DNA from: Litomosoides sigmodontis
Taxonomy: Eukaryota > Nematoda > Chromadorea > Rhabditida > Onchocercidae
DNA length: 64,000 bases
Assembly (NCBI GenBank): GCA_963070105.1
Contig: OY718807.1
Coordinates: forward strand, 1,503,001 to 1,567,000
Direction of reading: 5' to 3'
In this document: one piece after another, positions 1-10,496 of the stretch
Numbering within the stretch: position 1 is the first letter of the stretch
Layout: each line of letters begins with the position of its first letter
The notes under the pieces: model-generated
Databases searched by the model: none
What the model was told of the DNA's origin: nothing
Seen by the model: the letters and a program-made list of their open reading frames with translations, nothing else
Translations under genes and position numbers: made by a program

Positions 1-2855
1 AACCCAACATGCAGTCTCATTAGCGGCAACAATTGAGGACCAAAAATAATTTGACCTGTGCTTTACAGGATTGATCGTTTGAATGTTAATTAAGCGAATT
101 TGATCCTGTTTGATGAATTCTGTTGCTAAAGCAAAACGCCAATTATTTAAATTCAATTGTTAAGAGAGAGAGAGAGAGAGAAAAAAAAAGATTAGAAGTA
201 TCGTTGAGATGATGAATGGTACGATAGGTGCACATGATGTTAAAGGTGCAACAGAATGGGGAAATTATAAGAAATTTGAAACTTACTAATCAATAAAAGA
301 ATTGATCCGTATAATTCTATCTATCATTTTCAATGTTCTCATGAATTTACCGTTATCTGTTGTAGCAAATCCAACAATCCAACACTTCTTCTTTTTCAAC
401 TTCGACACATCAAAATTTACAATCGAAGACTGTAGCAGTGATGGTCGAATGTTCAATTGAGCCACTCGTTTTGATGCTACACCTGGTGGACAAAGCTAAA
501 AATTGACAAAAAATTAGTAAAAGGAACATACAATAGGATAAATTGGATTATACAGTAATCAAAAGTGGTTATTTATCGTATACCTGTCGCGTTATGGTTT
601 ATGATTGATCATTTAAAATTTTTTCCTGCTATACAGCTAGTCATTCAAAATATTTCACGCAATTCATTCATTCCGCATAATTCATTAATTCACCAAAATA
701 AAGAAAGCACAAAGAGAGGGAGAGAGAGAGAGAGAGGGAGAGGGAGAAAAGAGAAATTGATTCTTTCTTTGAGGTGTGAAGAAGGTGTTTGTTGTAAAAA
801 GAAAAGCCTTCATAAAGTACTTGAAAAATTTTCCTTCAAAAATCTTGTTGTTCTACAAATAAGGTAGTACTTGTGCAAACAAATATTACACTTCAAATTT
901 TTTTCATATTTTTCGCTTCCATTACAAACTTAATTTCTTCCTCTTCAAACGCAAATTAAAATGTAAATAATTTGCACAGTAATAACTCAAGTGAGGGGAA
1001 AAAATGTTCGTATTTTATTTTATTACAAAAAATCAGTCACTCATTAATAATTAGTTTGATTTTTTTTTTGTTACTGAAATAATCGTGGAAGTGCTGATGC
1101 TGTGTTCTAGCACAAAGAGACGATAAATGTGAAAGTAATTCACAAATTATCAGTGATATGTCAAAATTACAATTTCTTTCAGATACTGTAGAAGTTAGGA
1201 GGAAAAAAGGAGTGTTGCTAAAATTACTTGTAGAAATTTAAAATTAAGTATGAAAACTATTGCAAAAATAATATATTAAATTACAGTCGACATTGGTATT
1301 TCAGGAATTTTCAAAATTCCCCAGGTTTCTCCAATTTCCACCACCTCAGCTGGTATTGTTTTAGGTCGTTTCGGCGATTGCATTGTTACTACGAATTCAG
1401 ATAGCCTGAAATTTCAATTAGCATTAGCTTATCAAAATTTTGCTCTCACAACTGATAGTATCAGAATAAACTTTAAAGGTCGAAACTGAAAACTACATGA
1501 ATGTTCATTAGTTAATTTTATTAAAACAATTTTAGTTTTAAAATTGCCAATGCTCGATTTGCTATAATAATTATAACTTTTATTTAAATACCTTCTTATC
1601 CCATTTTTCACAATAGCAAATGCACATGTTATTGTAATTGATATTGGTAAATTTTTTTTTTCATTTCTAATTTTATTTTTAAAATTGAGCAATAAAAATA
1701 GAAAATGTTATACTAGTGATTCTTACCTTCCACCAGTTGTTGTATTCAGTAGACAACGTGATGAAGTTAGTATTAGCTGAGTGGAAATTACAGTTCCGGT
1801 ACAGCTTGTAACAATATTTGATGAATCCTCTCGTGAAAATATCTGTGTGTATTTTCACGCATTAGCCATATTTAATTACTAGAATACTTTTTTGTGTTTT
1901 TCAATTAAAAATTTTCAAGTATTGAGAAATTTTTTTTTACATTGTCACCCTTTCGTTAATTTAATTTTTTTTCCTTAATTTGCAACATGCCTATAGTTGT
2001 TATGTTATGGAAGCAAAGAATAAAATTATTTTGCAACAATCGTTAGATTTCAAGTGTTTTTAAATATTATTTTAATAAATTTTATACTTTTGAAAATATC
2101 AAAGCGCTTATTAATTACATGTATTTTTCCATTTTAGGAAATGTTTCTTTAAACAAATTGGCATTCTTCTCTTCCACATTGCTTATAAATTTAGCGAATA
2201 AGCATAACTGCTACTGACGATTAAGTTTTGGAAAATTGTCATACATGTCGTGGAATTTGACATTCGCTAGGGAAGTTACTTAAGTCTACTCAAGTAAATT
2301 GGGTGTTGCAGCGGATAAAATGACAAGATGGGAGAGATTGCATTAAAAATTGAAAATATGAATTTTGAAAAAAAAACTAAAAATTTGAAATGAAAATGGC
2401 AGTAAAAAGTAGTGGAAGTTCATCAGTATTATCATTTCATTCATTATTGGCGTACTTTTGTCATTTACCTAAATAGTAGCAGCGATTTCTTCATTATCTC
2501 AATTATTTAAAACACTCAGAATTCTCCTCTTCACTTTCAATTCAATTTAACGAATTTTTTCGGGAATTAATAATGCAAATAACACTTTTTTCCTTTCAAT
2601 TTCAAACTTTTGACACAAAAAACTGAAAAATTTTATAAAAATTTTGAAACTACTGAAATTATGAGTATTTAAAAAGAAAAGAGAGAGAGAGAGAGAGAAA
2701 GATAGAATAATGGTATTATACAAAAAAGAAAATGATACTTTCACAAGAAAACCAAATCGACTCCAATCCTTCTCCTCACCGCCAATGATTGCAATCGTGT
2801 TAGAAGTTAATGATAGTAGTAGGATAATGTTGCATAAATTTAGGCACTGCATCAT
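1..2855 (-). CDS. Trypsin-fold serine protease homologue, partial (runs off left edge)
   Basis: Exons read 2855-2739, 1842-1727, 1405-1285, 495-351 and 125 to beyond base 1, all in phase. The start is the first ATG of a signal peptide (about 22 residues, hydrophobic core CNIILLLSLTSNTIA). It is followed at once by IIGGEE, the N-terminus of a mature trypsin-fold domain, so there is almost no propeptide. The second exon carries SCTGTVISTQLILTSSRCL, which matches the usual CGGTLIS...LTAAHC block, but the catalytic His is Arg (SSRC). The Asp102 region reads TWGILKI instead of DIALLKL. A later CWIVGFATT matches the C-V-GWG-T block, and NETACWV at the edge lies just before where GDSGG should be. 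It is most likely secreted and catalytically inactive. The Ser195 region is outside the window. The 351/125 junction is inferred; ignoring it gives a stop at 284. Confidence 0.7.
161..189 (+). repeat. Short GA microsatellite followed by a poly-A run
   Basis: About nine GA units end in a run of A at 180-189, inside the last intron of the partial protease gene. Similar GA runs occur at 717-745, 2680-2700, 35197-35218 and 52711-52736, so GA tracts are a general feature of this genome. Confidence 0.8.
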
Positions 2856-2894
2856 CGCTGTCCTTTAATGTTTGATCAGTGAGAGAGGTGGAAA

Positions 2895-3236
2895 TGATAA
2901 GAGAAGCTTTTCAGGAATTGATCGATTGAACGAAAGCTGAAGGATTTGTTTTGGTGTAATGGAATGGTAAACGGTTTGTGTGAATTCAATTCATTCATCC
3001 TTCCAGCACAGCACACACCTTACATCACTCTGATCGTTTAAAGTGATAAGAGTGAGATGAAATAATAGACGGCACATATCAGAGGATATTCATCATCTTT
3101 AAATCGCTATTAAACTATAATTCTTTAGTCTAAACATGATCACTTCGAACATTATTCCTTGAAATTAATTCATTCTTTGCACTGTAAGAAAAAAAGAACG
3201 AGAAAAAAGTGGAAGGAATGAGTAGCGATCGATAAG
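2895..3236. promoter_or_regulatory. Cluster of GATA motifs upstream of the protease homologue
   Basis: TGATAAG occurs at 2895-2901 and 3044-3050, and CGATAAG at 3230-3236, all within 400 bp upstream of the minus-strand protease start at 2855. In nematodes TGATAA sites are typical of intestinal genes driven by ELT-2-type GATA factors. Use by this gene is inference. The rest of 2856-3983 shows no gene. Confidence 0.3.
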
Positions 3237-3983
3237 ATGCCTTGAATTCAAATTTATATGAAATATAAAAGCAAGCGAGGGAAAATTTTCAAGCATCTTT
3301 TTTTTTGTTATAAAAATTGAAAGGGATTTCAATCAGAAGAAAAAAAGAATCCACTCCTCCATCACATTTCCGTTTTTTTTTGGAAGGGGAGAGCGGAGGG
3401 GGTGCAGGAGAAGAGGGGAGAGGAAACATAATTGACATTGCTTTTGCTATTCTCTTACTCGAACAGAAGTTTGAATAAAGAAATTTATGAGGGCAGCATG
3501 CGTGTAGTTTTGGAAATATTCCTTCCACCAAACACTCAGCAAGTGTATATGCATTTCGGATTTCGAAATGATCAATTTCAATGAATTGAAATATCGTTAT
3601 CCTGTCAATCTCTCAATTTTTTTCTCAAAATTCCAAGATGAAAAAACATTTTCTTCCAATCTTCTGTGGCAGAATATAAATGTGTTTAGACTGAAAAAAT
3701 GCTACTCTGTCGTTCAACATGATAGACCAGAGAAGAAGCAAAGTTACACAAAACCAGAGAAATGCTTTGGAACTCATGCTATCATCACTTTACAATTCTA
3801 TCGAAATTTAACTTTCATTAGTACCGCCATTAAAATTGAAATGTAGTAGAGATCCATTGAAGATAAAACTGAACGAATCACCGAAATGGAAGTGATTCAC
3901 AACTTTCTATGATTGCAAATAAAAACATGCACTGAAATTTTTAATCCGATAAACTATATTTTGACATCAAACTGATAAAAATA

Positions 3984-5730
3984 TTAACTTGCTAATTTGA
4001 CATTTTTGGTTAATTTTTTGAAAATTTTAATATCGCCATAGGTTTCTTCATCCAGCGAAAGCATCAATGGTTTTCCGTGTATTACAACAGTAGCCAAAGG
4101 AAACCATATTTTGAACATATCTGGCGACTGATTCGAATCTACCACATCTTCTGCTCGAAATCTCAGTGCCTGTTTGCCCACGAAAAATCCAAAGTGTACT
4201 GATGTGAAAATCTAAAAATGTCGCACTTTCGGCCAGGAAATTCTCATCTTGATTTAGGACAAGAAATCAATGCTAAGCTAGATGATACACCGTTAAGCTA
4301 GATTACATGAGAGAACGTTGTACTTTTGACCAAAAAATTCTCATCTTGTTTCAGGAAATTTGAAGTATGAGAATATTCAAAGACATGTAGGGATGTCACT
4401 TCAAATCTCAAACTTTAAATGCACAACTGCTAGTCAAGGAAAGCATGATAAATCTTTCGTGAAAAATTTCCAATACATATAAATTAAACAATGTAACGTA
4501 ACATCTAAAGATGTAACATCTATAAACAACTAAACGTAACATCTAGAGTACGTAGAATTATATAATCTTTAGGAACCGTTAAAAAATATACCTCTGTGTT
4601 TGGATTATAATATAAATCAACGACATATCGTCTAACCAGGATGTAATGCAATAAAATCGGTGTGAAGGCATAGAGAATGAAGAAGGAATCCAAAACTATA
4701 AATCGCATTAATAAAAGAACAAAAACCTTTCGTTATAATATATTTCGTCGTTGAACACTAAGTATGAAGTCTAAAACGTCAAACATTCAACGAATGAAAC
4801 GAATTCCTTTCCGATTCTGCCAAAAAAGGAACAGATCGAATTACGAAGAAATTAACTAACAATAACTTAAAATTGATGAATGCACTTAGTGTGAGCATCA
4901 TTTTAAGAGTTTTTTTGATCGTTGCAGTAGGAGTGAACCTGTGCTATCATCAAAAGGCAGAAAAGTGTGATATAAGAAATAACACGTACTGGTACCTGCA
5001 GTAATGGTTCCAGCTCCCGATTTCCGGGTTGTAAGTTGTGATAATATTGGTATCATAGCAAGACTAACTGCCGAACTTGATAGCGATAATATCTAAAATA
5101 GAAAGGAAAGTAAACCAAAAAAATAAAGCAATAAATCATTACCAAAAATCTGACCATTTGAAGAAAAAAATTCAGAAAATACCAACTTTTGCAGCCAACA
5201 CCATTTTCGGTGACAGTATCCCATCTTTCTGAACCGGTTTTAATGAAACATCCTTGTTACTATTGACTAGAACTGAATGACCTAAATCTGAGATTGGAAT
5301 CCGACGCAGCGGTACGAATGCTCTTGACAGAGTTGTGGAACTCCGACTACTGTTAGTTGTTTCACCTATAATATTACAGCTATTCATTTTTTTAATATTT
5401 GATCTCTTATTATGGATTCGTTTTTGAATTAGCAACTACCCAACAGTAGCCATATCACTTCTTTCTCGATACTTGTGCCACTTATATGAGTGAAATTATT
5501 ATCAAAATATAACCACACAATTCACATATAGCCCTCTTTACCAGAAAATTCCACATTACTCAGTAACCTCACAGTATTGCCGACTAACTTAAAAATAAGC
5601 AGACTCAAAGTTATGCGAACTTCAAATTTCACTCACCGTGATCTGAGTGAACCACCGAAAATTTGCGTATGTGAGCAATTCTAGAAAAGTTGCAAAAATC
5701 TTTAAGAAATTCAACTCGACTTAAAGACAT
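3984..5730 (-). CDS. TMEM70: TMEM70-type mitochondrial ATP synthase assembly factor
   Basis: Five exons, 5730-5637, 5365-5187, 5092-4996, 4695-4592 and 4211-3984, all in phase, give 233 residues (human TMEM70 is about 260). The N-terminus (MSLSRVEFLKDFCNFSRIAH) is basic and Asp-poor, like a mitochondrial presequence. Two hydrophobic stretches form the TMEM70 hairpin: KILSLSSSAVSLAMIPIL and LDSFFILYAFTPILLHYIL, the latter followed by RRYVVDLYYNPNTE, close to the TPVLLHF...Y-V-RLY block of the human protein. The C-terminal part has FRAEDV and PLMLSLDEE. The family acts in the inner mitochondrial membrane and helps c-ring and F1Fo ATP synthase assembly. A likely trans-splice acceptor (TTTTACAG) ends at 5747, 16 bp before the ATG. 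It lies about 0.9 kb downstream of TMEM199 on the same strand. Confidence 0.85.
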
Positions 5731-5748
5731 TTCGGTCAGATTTCCACT

Positions 5749-6628
5749 GTAAAATACTAATAAATCCACGTGCAGCACTGGCACATGCAAGCTATCCTAT
5801 ATACGAACACTTCAAGTCCCAAACAAGAACCTGAAAACTTTTCCAGGTAACAGAAGCAATAATTTCTCTGACACTGAACACATATGCTGAAAGCAAAATA
5901 TCAAGTGTTGTGTGGAGAGACCGAGCAGGTACCTCATAATTTATGTAACCATACTATTTTTTTTTTAAAAAAATTTTGGTCAATTGCACATTCATCATTT
6001 AATTTTAAGAAAAACAGTCAACGTGAAACCAATCAACAGGTAACCTTGTGGCACACAAAAAATCTTACTGTATGGTACGTCTTGAAAAACCTCCTTTTGA
6101 CAAAAAGAAATAGGTAATCTTGATTTTTTAGTAACAGTACGAAACAAACAAAATGATGTATTGAAGATTGCAATCACAATAATATCTGGTTACTACAAAA
6201 TTATCAACTAACATACAAGAATGTTTTTCATAGAGGAAGCATAATTTTATTTTCGTTAAATTCCATTAATTTGAAGAGAAAGACGCTATCAAAAACCAAC
6301 AACAAAATTATTACTAAATTAAACAAGAAAGACTGCAGTTTACACAAGTAATTTTAATCCGTGTAGGTGAAGTCGCGTTATACATATACATGCATGACGT
6401 TCCCTGAAAACAAAAACTTCGTGCACAGGTGAAATATTCTATAGCTTTTACTTTTAAACTATGTTACATTTTGATGATATTTGATGTTGGTTGACGCATG
6501 ATCAGTTGTTCAATGCGGAAAAATATTGAGGTTAGATATCGAATGCAAGTTAGTGCAACGGCATCACTGCTTGTATCAAATAGAAGTGAACTACAATTCT
6601 TCCTCAATCATAGCACAGCTCTGTACAT
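5749..6628. other. Intergenic spacer between TMEM199 and TMEM70
   Basis: About 880 bp of AT-rich sequence. Short open frames here lack codon bias or splice context, and I see no gene in it. Confidence 0.5.
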
Positions 6629-8275
6629 TCATTGTTTTTTCTTCATTGCATCACTTCTACGAATCTCCTCTGCCGCAATCACCTTCTTTGCCTAAAAATT
6701 TTAATTAAATACCTTGAAGCTCTAGTAAAATTTGGTATGAAATTATTTCAAACCTAATTGAACTTGTATTAATTATTCACAAATCTTGAATAAGATAAAT
6801 TTATAAACCTTTATCGGTTTCTCTCCCAAATCATCCATTCCTTTTACTATAAAATACAGATCGGCGAAAAAAACAACAGTAGCAATTGCTAAACCAAGAG
6901 CTACTCGAAGTGTCACATCCATATGCAAATCTGGATAAGCATAGCCGATTCCTGAAATACCAGAAACCAGAAATTTTTAATATTTATTAAAAAATTGGAA
7001 TTTCTGCAAGAATCAAAGGAATACCTAAGGAAAGGATACAAACGACTCCTTCACAGTTTAAAACACACAAATCAATGCAGTGATCGTGACAAACGACTTG
7101 AAAGCCGGTACATATTTTAAACACTTCCATCAAAAACATTTACCGAAATACCCGAACGAAAATCCACCAGCTACTGTCAGAAGTGTATTTAATATCACCA
7201 TCAGTTGTCTATTCACTGTGTTCATTTCCTGCAATATATGAGATTCAAGTACTACCTTATCTTAATGTAACATTGCATAGTATAATCCTAGCACAACTGT
7301 TCACTCCACATTATCACATCATTATCATTCGTAAATTATAATACTTTTCAAAATATAGCAGTAGAAAAAACGTTAAAGTAGTTGCAAAACAAATTAAAAA
7401 AGAATCAATTCAGAAAGTTTGTAATTTCGGTATTTAAATCAAAAATAACTGAAAAAGGAACTTTAACTATAACTAATAAATCCATACTTCACCAAATCCA
7501 TGCAACAAGTTTCCACGCCCGTAAATCTGATTAGGGTCAACTGATCGTGTCATTTCACGATATTCGCGATTTTCCTCAAACAAATTTTCACCATTTTTCC
7601 AATTTGAACTAAGATGATAAAGTAACTGTGAACACACAACCACGACATGGTTTATCTCCCATCAAATTCGGAAACAAAAAGTAATAACTCAATAATGTTC
7701 TGGAATTTCTTTTTTATGATCATACATTAGCTCTTAAAGCTTCCAATACAGGTAACAACGAATTGTAAACGACTTATAAATATTTACCTGCTCTCGTCTT
7801 AATCTTTCGAGTCTGGCCTCATATTCGGGATTAACTTCCTTCTCAATAACTGGAACACGAGGTCTTATCCTTTCAATAAACTTATAAACAGGGAATTTGC
7901 TAGAAAGAGGCTTTAGGATGGACAACATTTCATCGCAGTCAAATACCATCATTCCCTTCTGCAACAGTAACTAATACTTTTGTCTGCGGAAACTTTCTGG
8001 CTTTCCACCAGAACTTGTTTGCTTCTGCATAAAGCTCAATCGAATACAAAATCAAGTCGAATCGAACTTTCCATTAGGATATCCATCATTTTTAAAATCA
8101 ATTTATGACGAATCCAGTAACTTCAAAATGATTCACACCAACACTGGAATTGCTAGTAACCTCAAAGTTTTACCTTCAACAATCGATCACTTCGAACTTT
8201 CATACTTTCATCACCCAATGTATTCAACCAGTCTTGTAACAAGCCAACACCCTCTTCCGATATCTCCCACATCAT
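6629..8275 (-). CDS. TMEM199: TMEM199/Vma12-type V-ATPase assembly factor
   Basis: Six exons, 8275-8174, 7958-7788, 7625-7488, 7228-7144, 6951-6809 and 6691-6629, all in phase, give 233 residues (human TMEM199 is 208). The family signature is NPEYEARLERLRREQ at about residues 72-88, matching NPELVARLEKI in human. The C-terminal half has two membrane segments, LMVILNTLLTVAGGFSFGYFG and VALGLAIATVVFFADLYFIV, and ends in a charged tail (KKKQ). Vma12/TMEM199 acts in the ER with Vma21 and Vma22 to assemble the proton-pumping Vo sector. The first exon (MMWEISEEGVGLL) follows a strong acceptor, TCGTTTCAG ending at 8287, so trans-splicing there is likely. If that exon is wrong, the next in-frame ATG is at 7952. 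Confidence 0.85.
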
Positions 8276-8286
8276 CAAGCAAGAAA

Positions 8287-8288
8287 CT
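8287..8288 (-). promoter_or_regulatory. Probable trans-splice acceptor for TMEM199
   Basis: The sequence CGTTTCAG ends here on the minus strand, 12 bp before the predicted ATG and about 355 bp after the stop of the upstream small gene. This fits an internal operon acceptor, but trans-splicing cannot be proved from DNA. Confidence 0.4.
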
Positions 8289-8641
8289 GAAACGACTGTT
8301 AATTCTGACTGTGACTTGAGGAACCGAACACACCAACAATAGTATCAACCACTCAGCTCCACTGGTTGACCATCTCCCGGATACGCTTACAACGTAACCT
8401 CAACATCGTACACTCTAGCAAGACATTTGGATCAGATCCGAATTAACAGTGATGATCTCAATCTCATGTATTCATTCGCTACTGTGTGGCATACGAACCG
8501 CTTGCACATCCGAAGATTATTCACAGAGCAAGCCTTACTCACGCATGCATAGTTCCTGAACACGCAACATAAACAGGATGTCGATTCAGCATAATTTTAA
8601 CATTATCCCTTATTGCAAAATTTTCGCATGTTCACTTGAAA

Positions 8642-10348
8642 CTATTGTGCTAGCCTCCCCACAATAATCTCCCAGGACCTAGGAATATTCTTCGTTGGTA
8701 AACATGTAAACATCGATAAGAATTTCCGAAGCATCGCTTTATGCCATAACAACTCCTAATGAAAACGCATTTTAATATTTGAATGAGAAAATGAACAAGC
8801 AAACAATGTAACAATAAAATGACACAGCCCGAGGCAATTAATTTTCGTTGATAAATTAGAAGAAACATTGTTAAATTTGAGATATTCTGGGAATATTTTC
8901 AGAACGACATATAAAAAGTTATAAAGCATTACTAAATTCATCCAGATTCACACGATAATCTTAAATACAAGTGGTGACACTGTCAGTGCTCTTAGAACAG
9001 CGTCCACGACTTGAAAAATCCATATACCAGTGCCCTGTGAAGTTTAAATATTATATATGAAACACTAAATTAAGAAGATTCAAATGGTTATGAGATAAAA
9101 GAAACACAAAAAGTTTGATTGCTTAAAGAAAAATATTGTGACAAGAATTTAAGATACAATTAACCGATATCAGAGCAAAACTAATCATATTACAACGATG
9201 AATACCACTATAAAGCAAAACGGTAATCCGTAAAAACAAGAAATCCAGAGATATATCGTCTTCAACTCATTATTACTGCTCATCAAAGAAATATAACATA
9301 ATTCAAAAATTTTCCCACTGCAAAATAGGCGGAAATCTGTGTTTGAAAATTGGATAACACATCACGTTCATTGTGCATCGGAGTAAAAAGGAGCACTAGC
9401 TGCAAGTCTTTGAAAAAGTGAACTTTTACAGCTAAAACGAATTTAAATATCATGCTTGTGAGAAATCTAACAGTGACAAAGAATGAGCACACCAAATAGT
9501 ACCGTACTTCCTCAGATGAAAAAAATCTGAAAGCTACGATTTCTGAGAAAGCATTTGACTTTTCATCAACATATTTTGGTGAGAGTTGAAAATTCGTTGG
9601 TTTCCACACAATGCAAATGAAGTTGCTAGGTTACTTGGGATTTATCACCATTTCACTATATTCTACTTGGATTTTTTCTTCTGTCAAACCAGAGTTCCAA
9701 AAATTTTGCCTAGGTGACAGAAAAAAAGTTAAAGTCGGGAATAATTATAAGAGATTACTTTAATGTAATCACACACCTATCACTCTGAATTCAGCAAAAA
9801 TCTAAAACGAAGTGGATGTCAAAATAAATCAGTCAAACAATTTAAGAAATATATGAACAGTATCTTCCACTGTAACCCAGCAACAATTTTACAGAACGCA
9901 GAAAATAGAGCAAAAATCTTACACTTCGTTTAAAAATAACGTAGTTCAAGTTATCCTGAAGGCAGTGCATAAACCGAACAAATGAAGAGCCTAGATGTTC
10001 GGTATAAAAAAAGACAGTAAAACTGCCACAAACATTAGGTATTACTGTGTAGCAGTGAACATGATGAATTGCAGTATTACAGATAAAGAACAATTCTGTT
10101 TTCACTCTACTGTGATCAAACTTCACCAACAAAAAAATGAAATAACACCACTAAAAAACATAGGGGCGTTTTAAAGCAAACTCTCTACTAATTAGTTAAC
10201 TTGTCTTTCAACAAAATTCACTCCATAAGAAGTTGCGCAGAGAAAGACCACGCGAAATTAAACCAGGAATTCAAATGCAATTACTTTCAGGTAGTCAGCT
10301 ACCACTAACATTACCATCAGCTCTAAACAACCCAAAGTCACTGCACAT
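8642..10348 (-). CDS. Unrecognised short membrane-like protein, seven small exons
   Basis: Proposed exons are 10348-10315, 10150-10122, 9955-9923, 9801-9773, 9709-9667, 9034-8954 and 8755-8642, giving 120 residues with every junction in phase. The last three exons are the most credible. They encode FWNSGLTEEKIQ, a hydrophobic stretch GIWIFQVVDAVLRALTVSP, and a basic C-terminus ending IPRSWEIIVGRLAQ, with good TTTCAG-like and TTCACAG acceptors. The four 5' exons are only 29-34 bp and rest on phase and splice sites alone. I do not recognise the family. A faint resemblance of the end to PEX16 or the N-terminal region of ATG9 was considered and not accepted. It sits between USP and TMEM199 on the same strand, and its acceptor is about 130 bp after the USP stop, so it is probably co-transcribed. 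Confidence 0.4.
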
Positions 10349-10364
10349 CTTCTAGTTCGCTACC

Positions 10365-10366
10365 CT
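10365..10366 (-). promoter_or_regulatory. Probable internal operon (SL2-type) trans-splice acceptor
   Basis: CCAAATTTTCAG ends here on the minus strand, 131 bp after the USP stop codon at 10497 and 16 bp before an ATG. Nematode operons typically have such close spacing. The conclusion is inference from spacing and motif. Confidence 0.4.
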
Positions 10367-10496
10367 GAAAATTTGGGCCAAATTTTTCCTCTCAACAGAA
10401 ATGTGTTTCTAAATAGTGGCAAAATAAAATTTCAAAAGAAAACGATCTTTTCAACAAATCATTCATTAATCGACTAATACCGTAAAATACAGATAC

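Noticed and set aside
565..867. 100-codon plus-strand open frame with an Arg/Glu/Gly run
   Set aside because: It is driven by a GA microsatellite inside a protease intron.
9283..9609. 108-codon minus-strand open frame, and a similar one at 9842-10132
   Set aside because: They do not match any family; short exons of the proposed small gene lie around or within them in other contexts.
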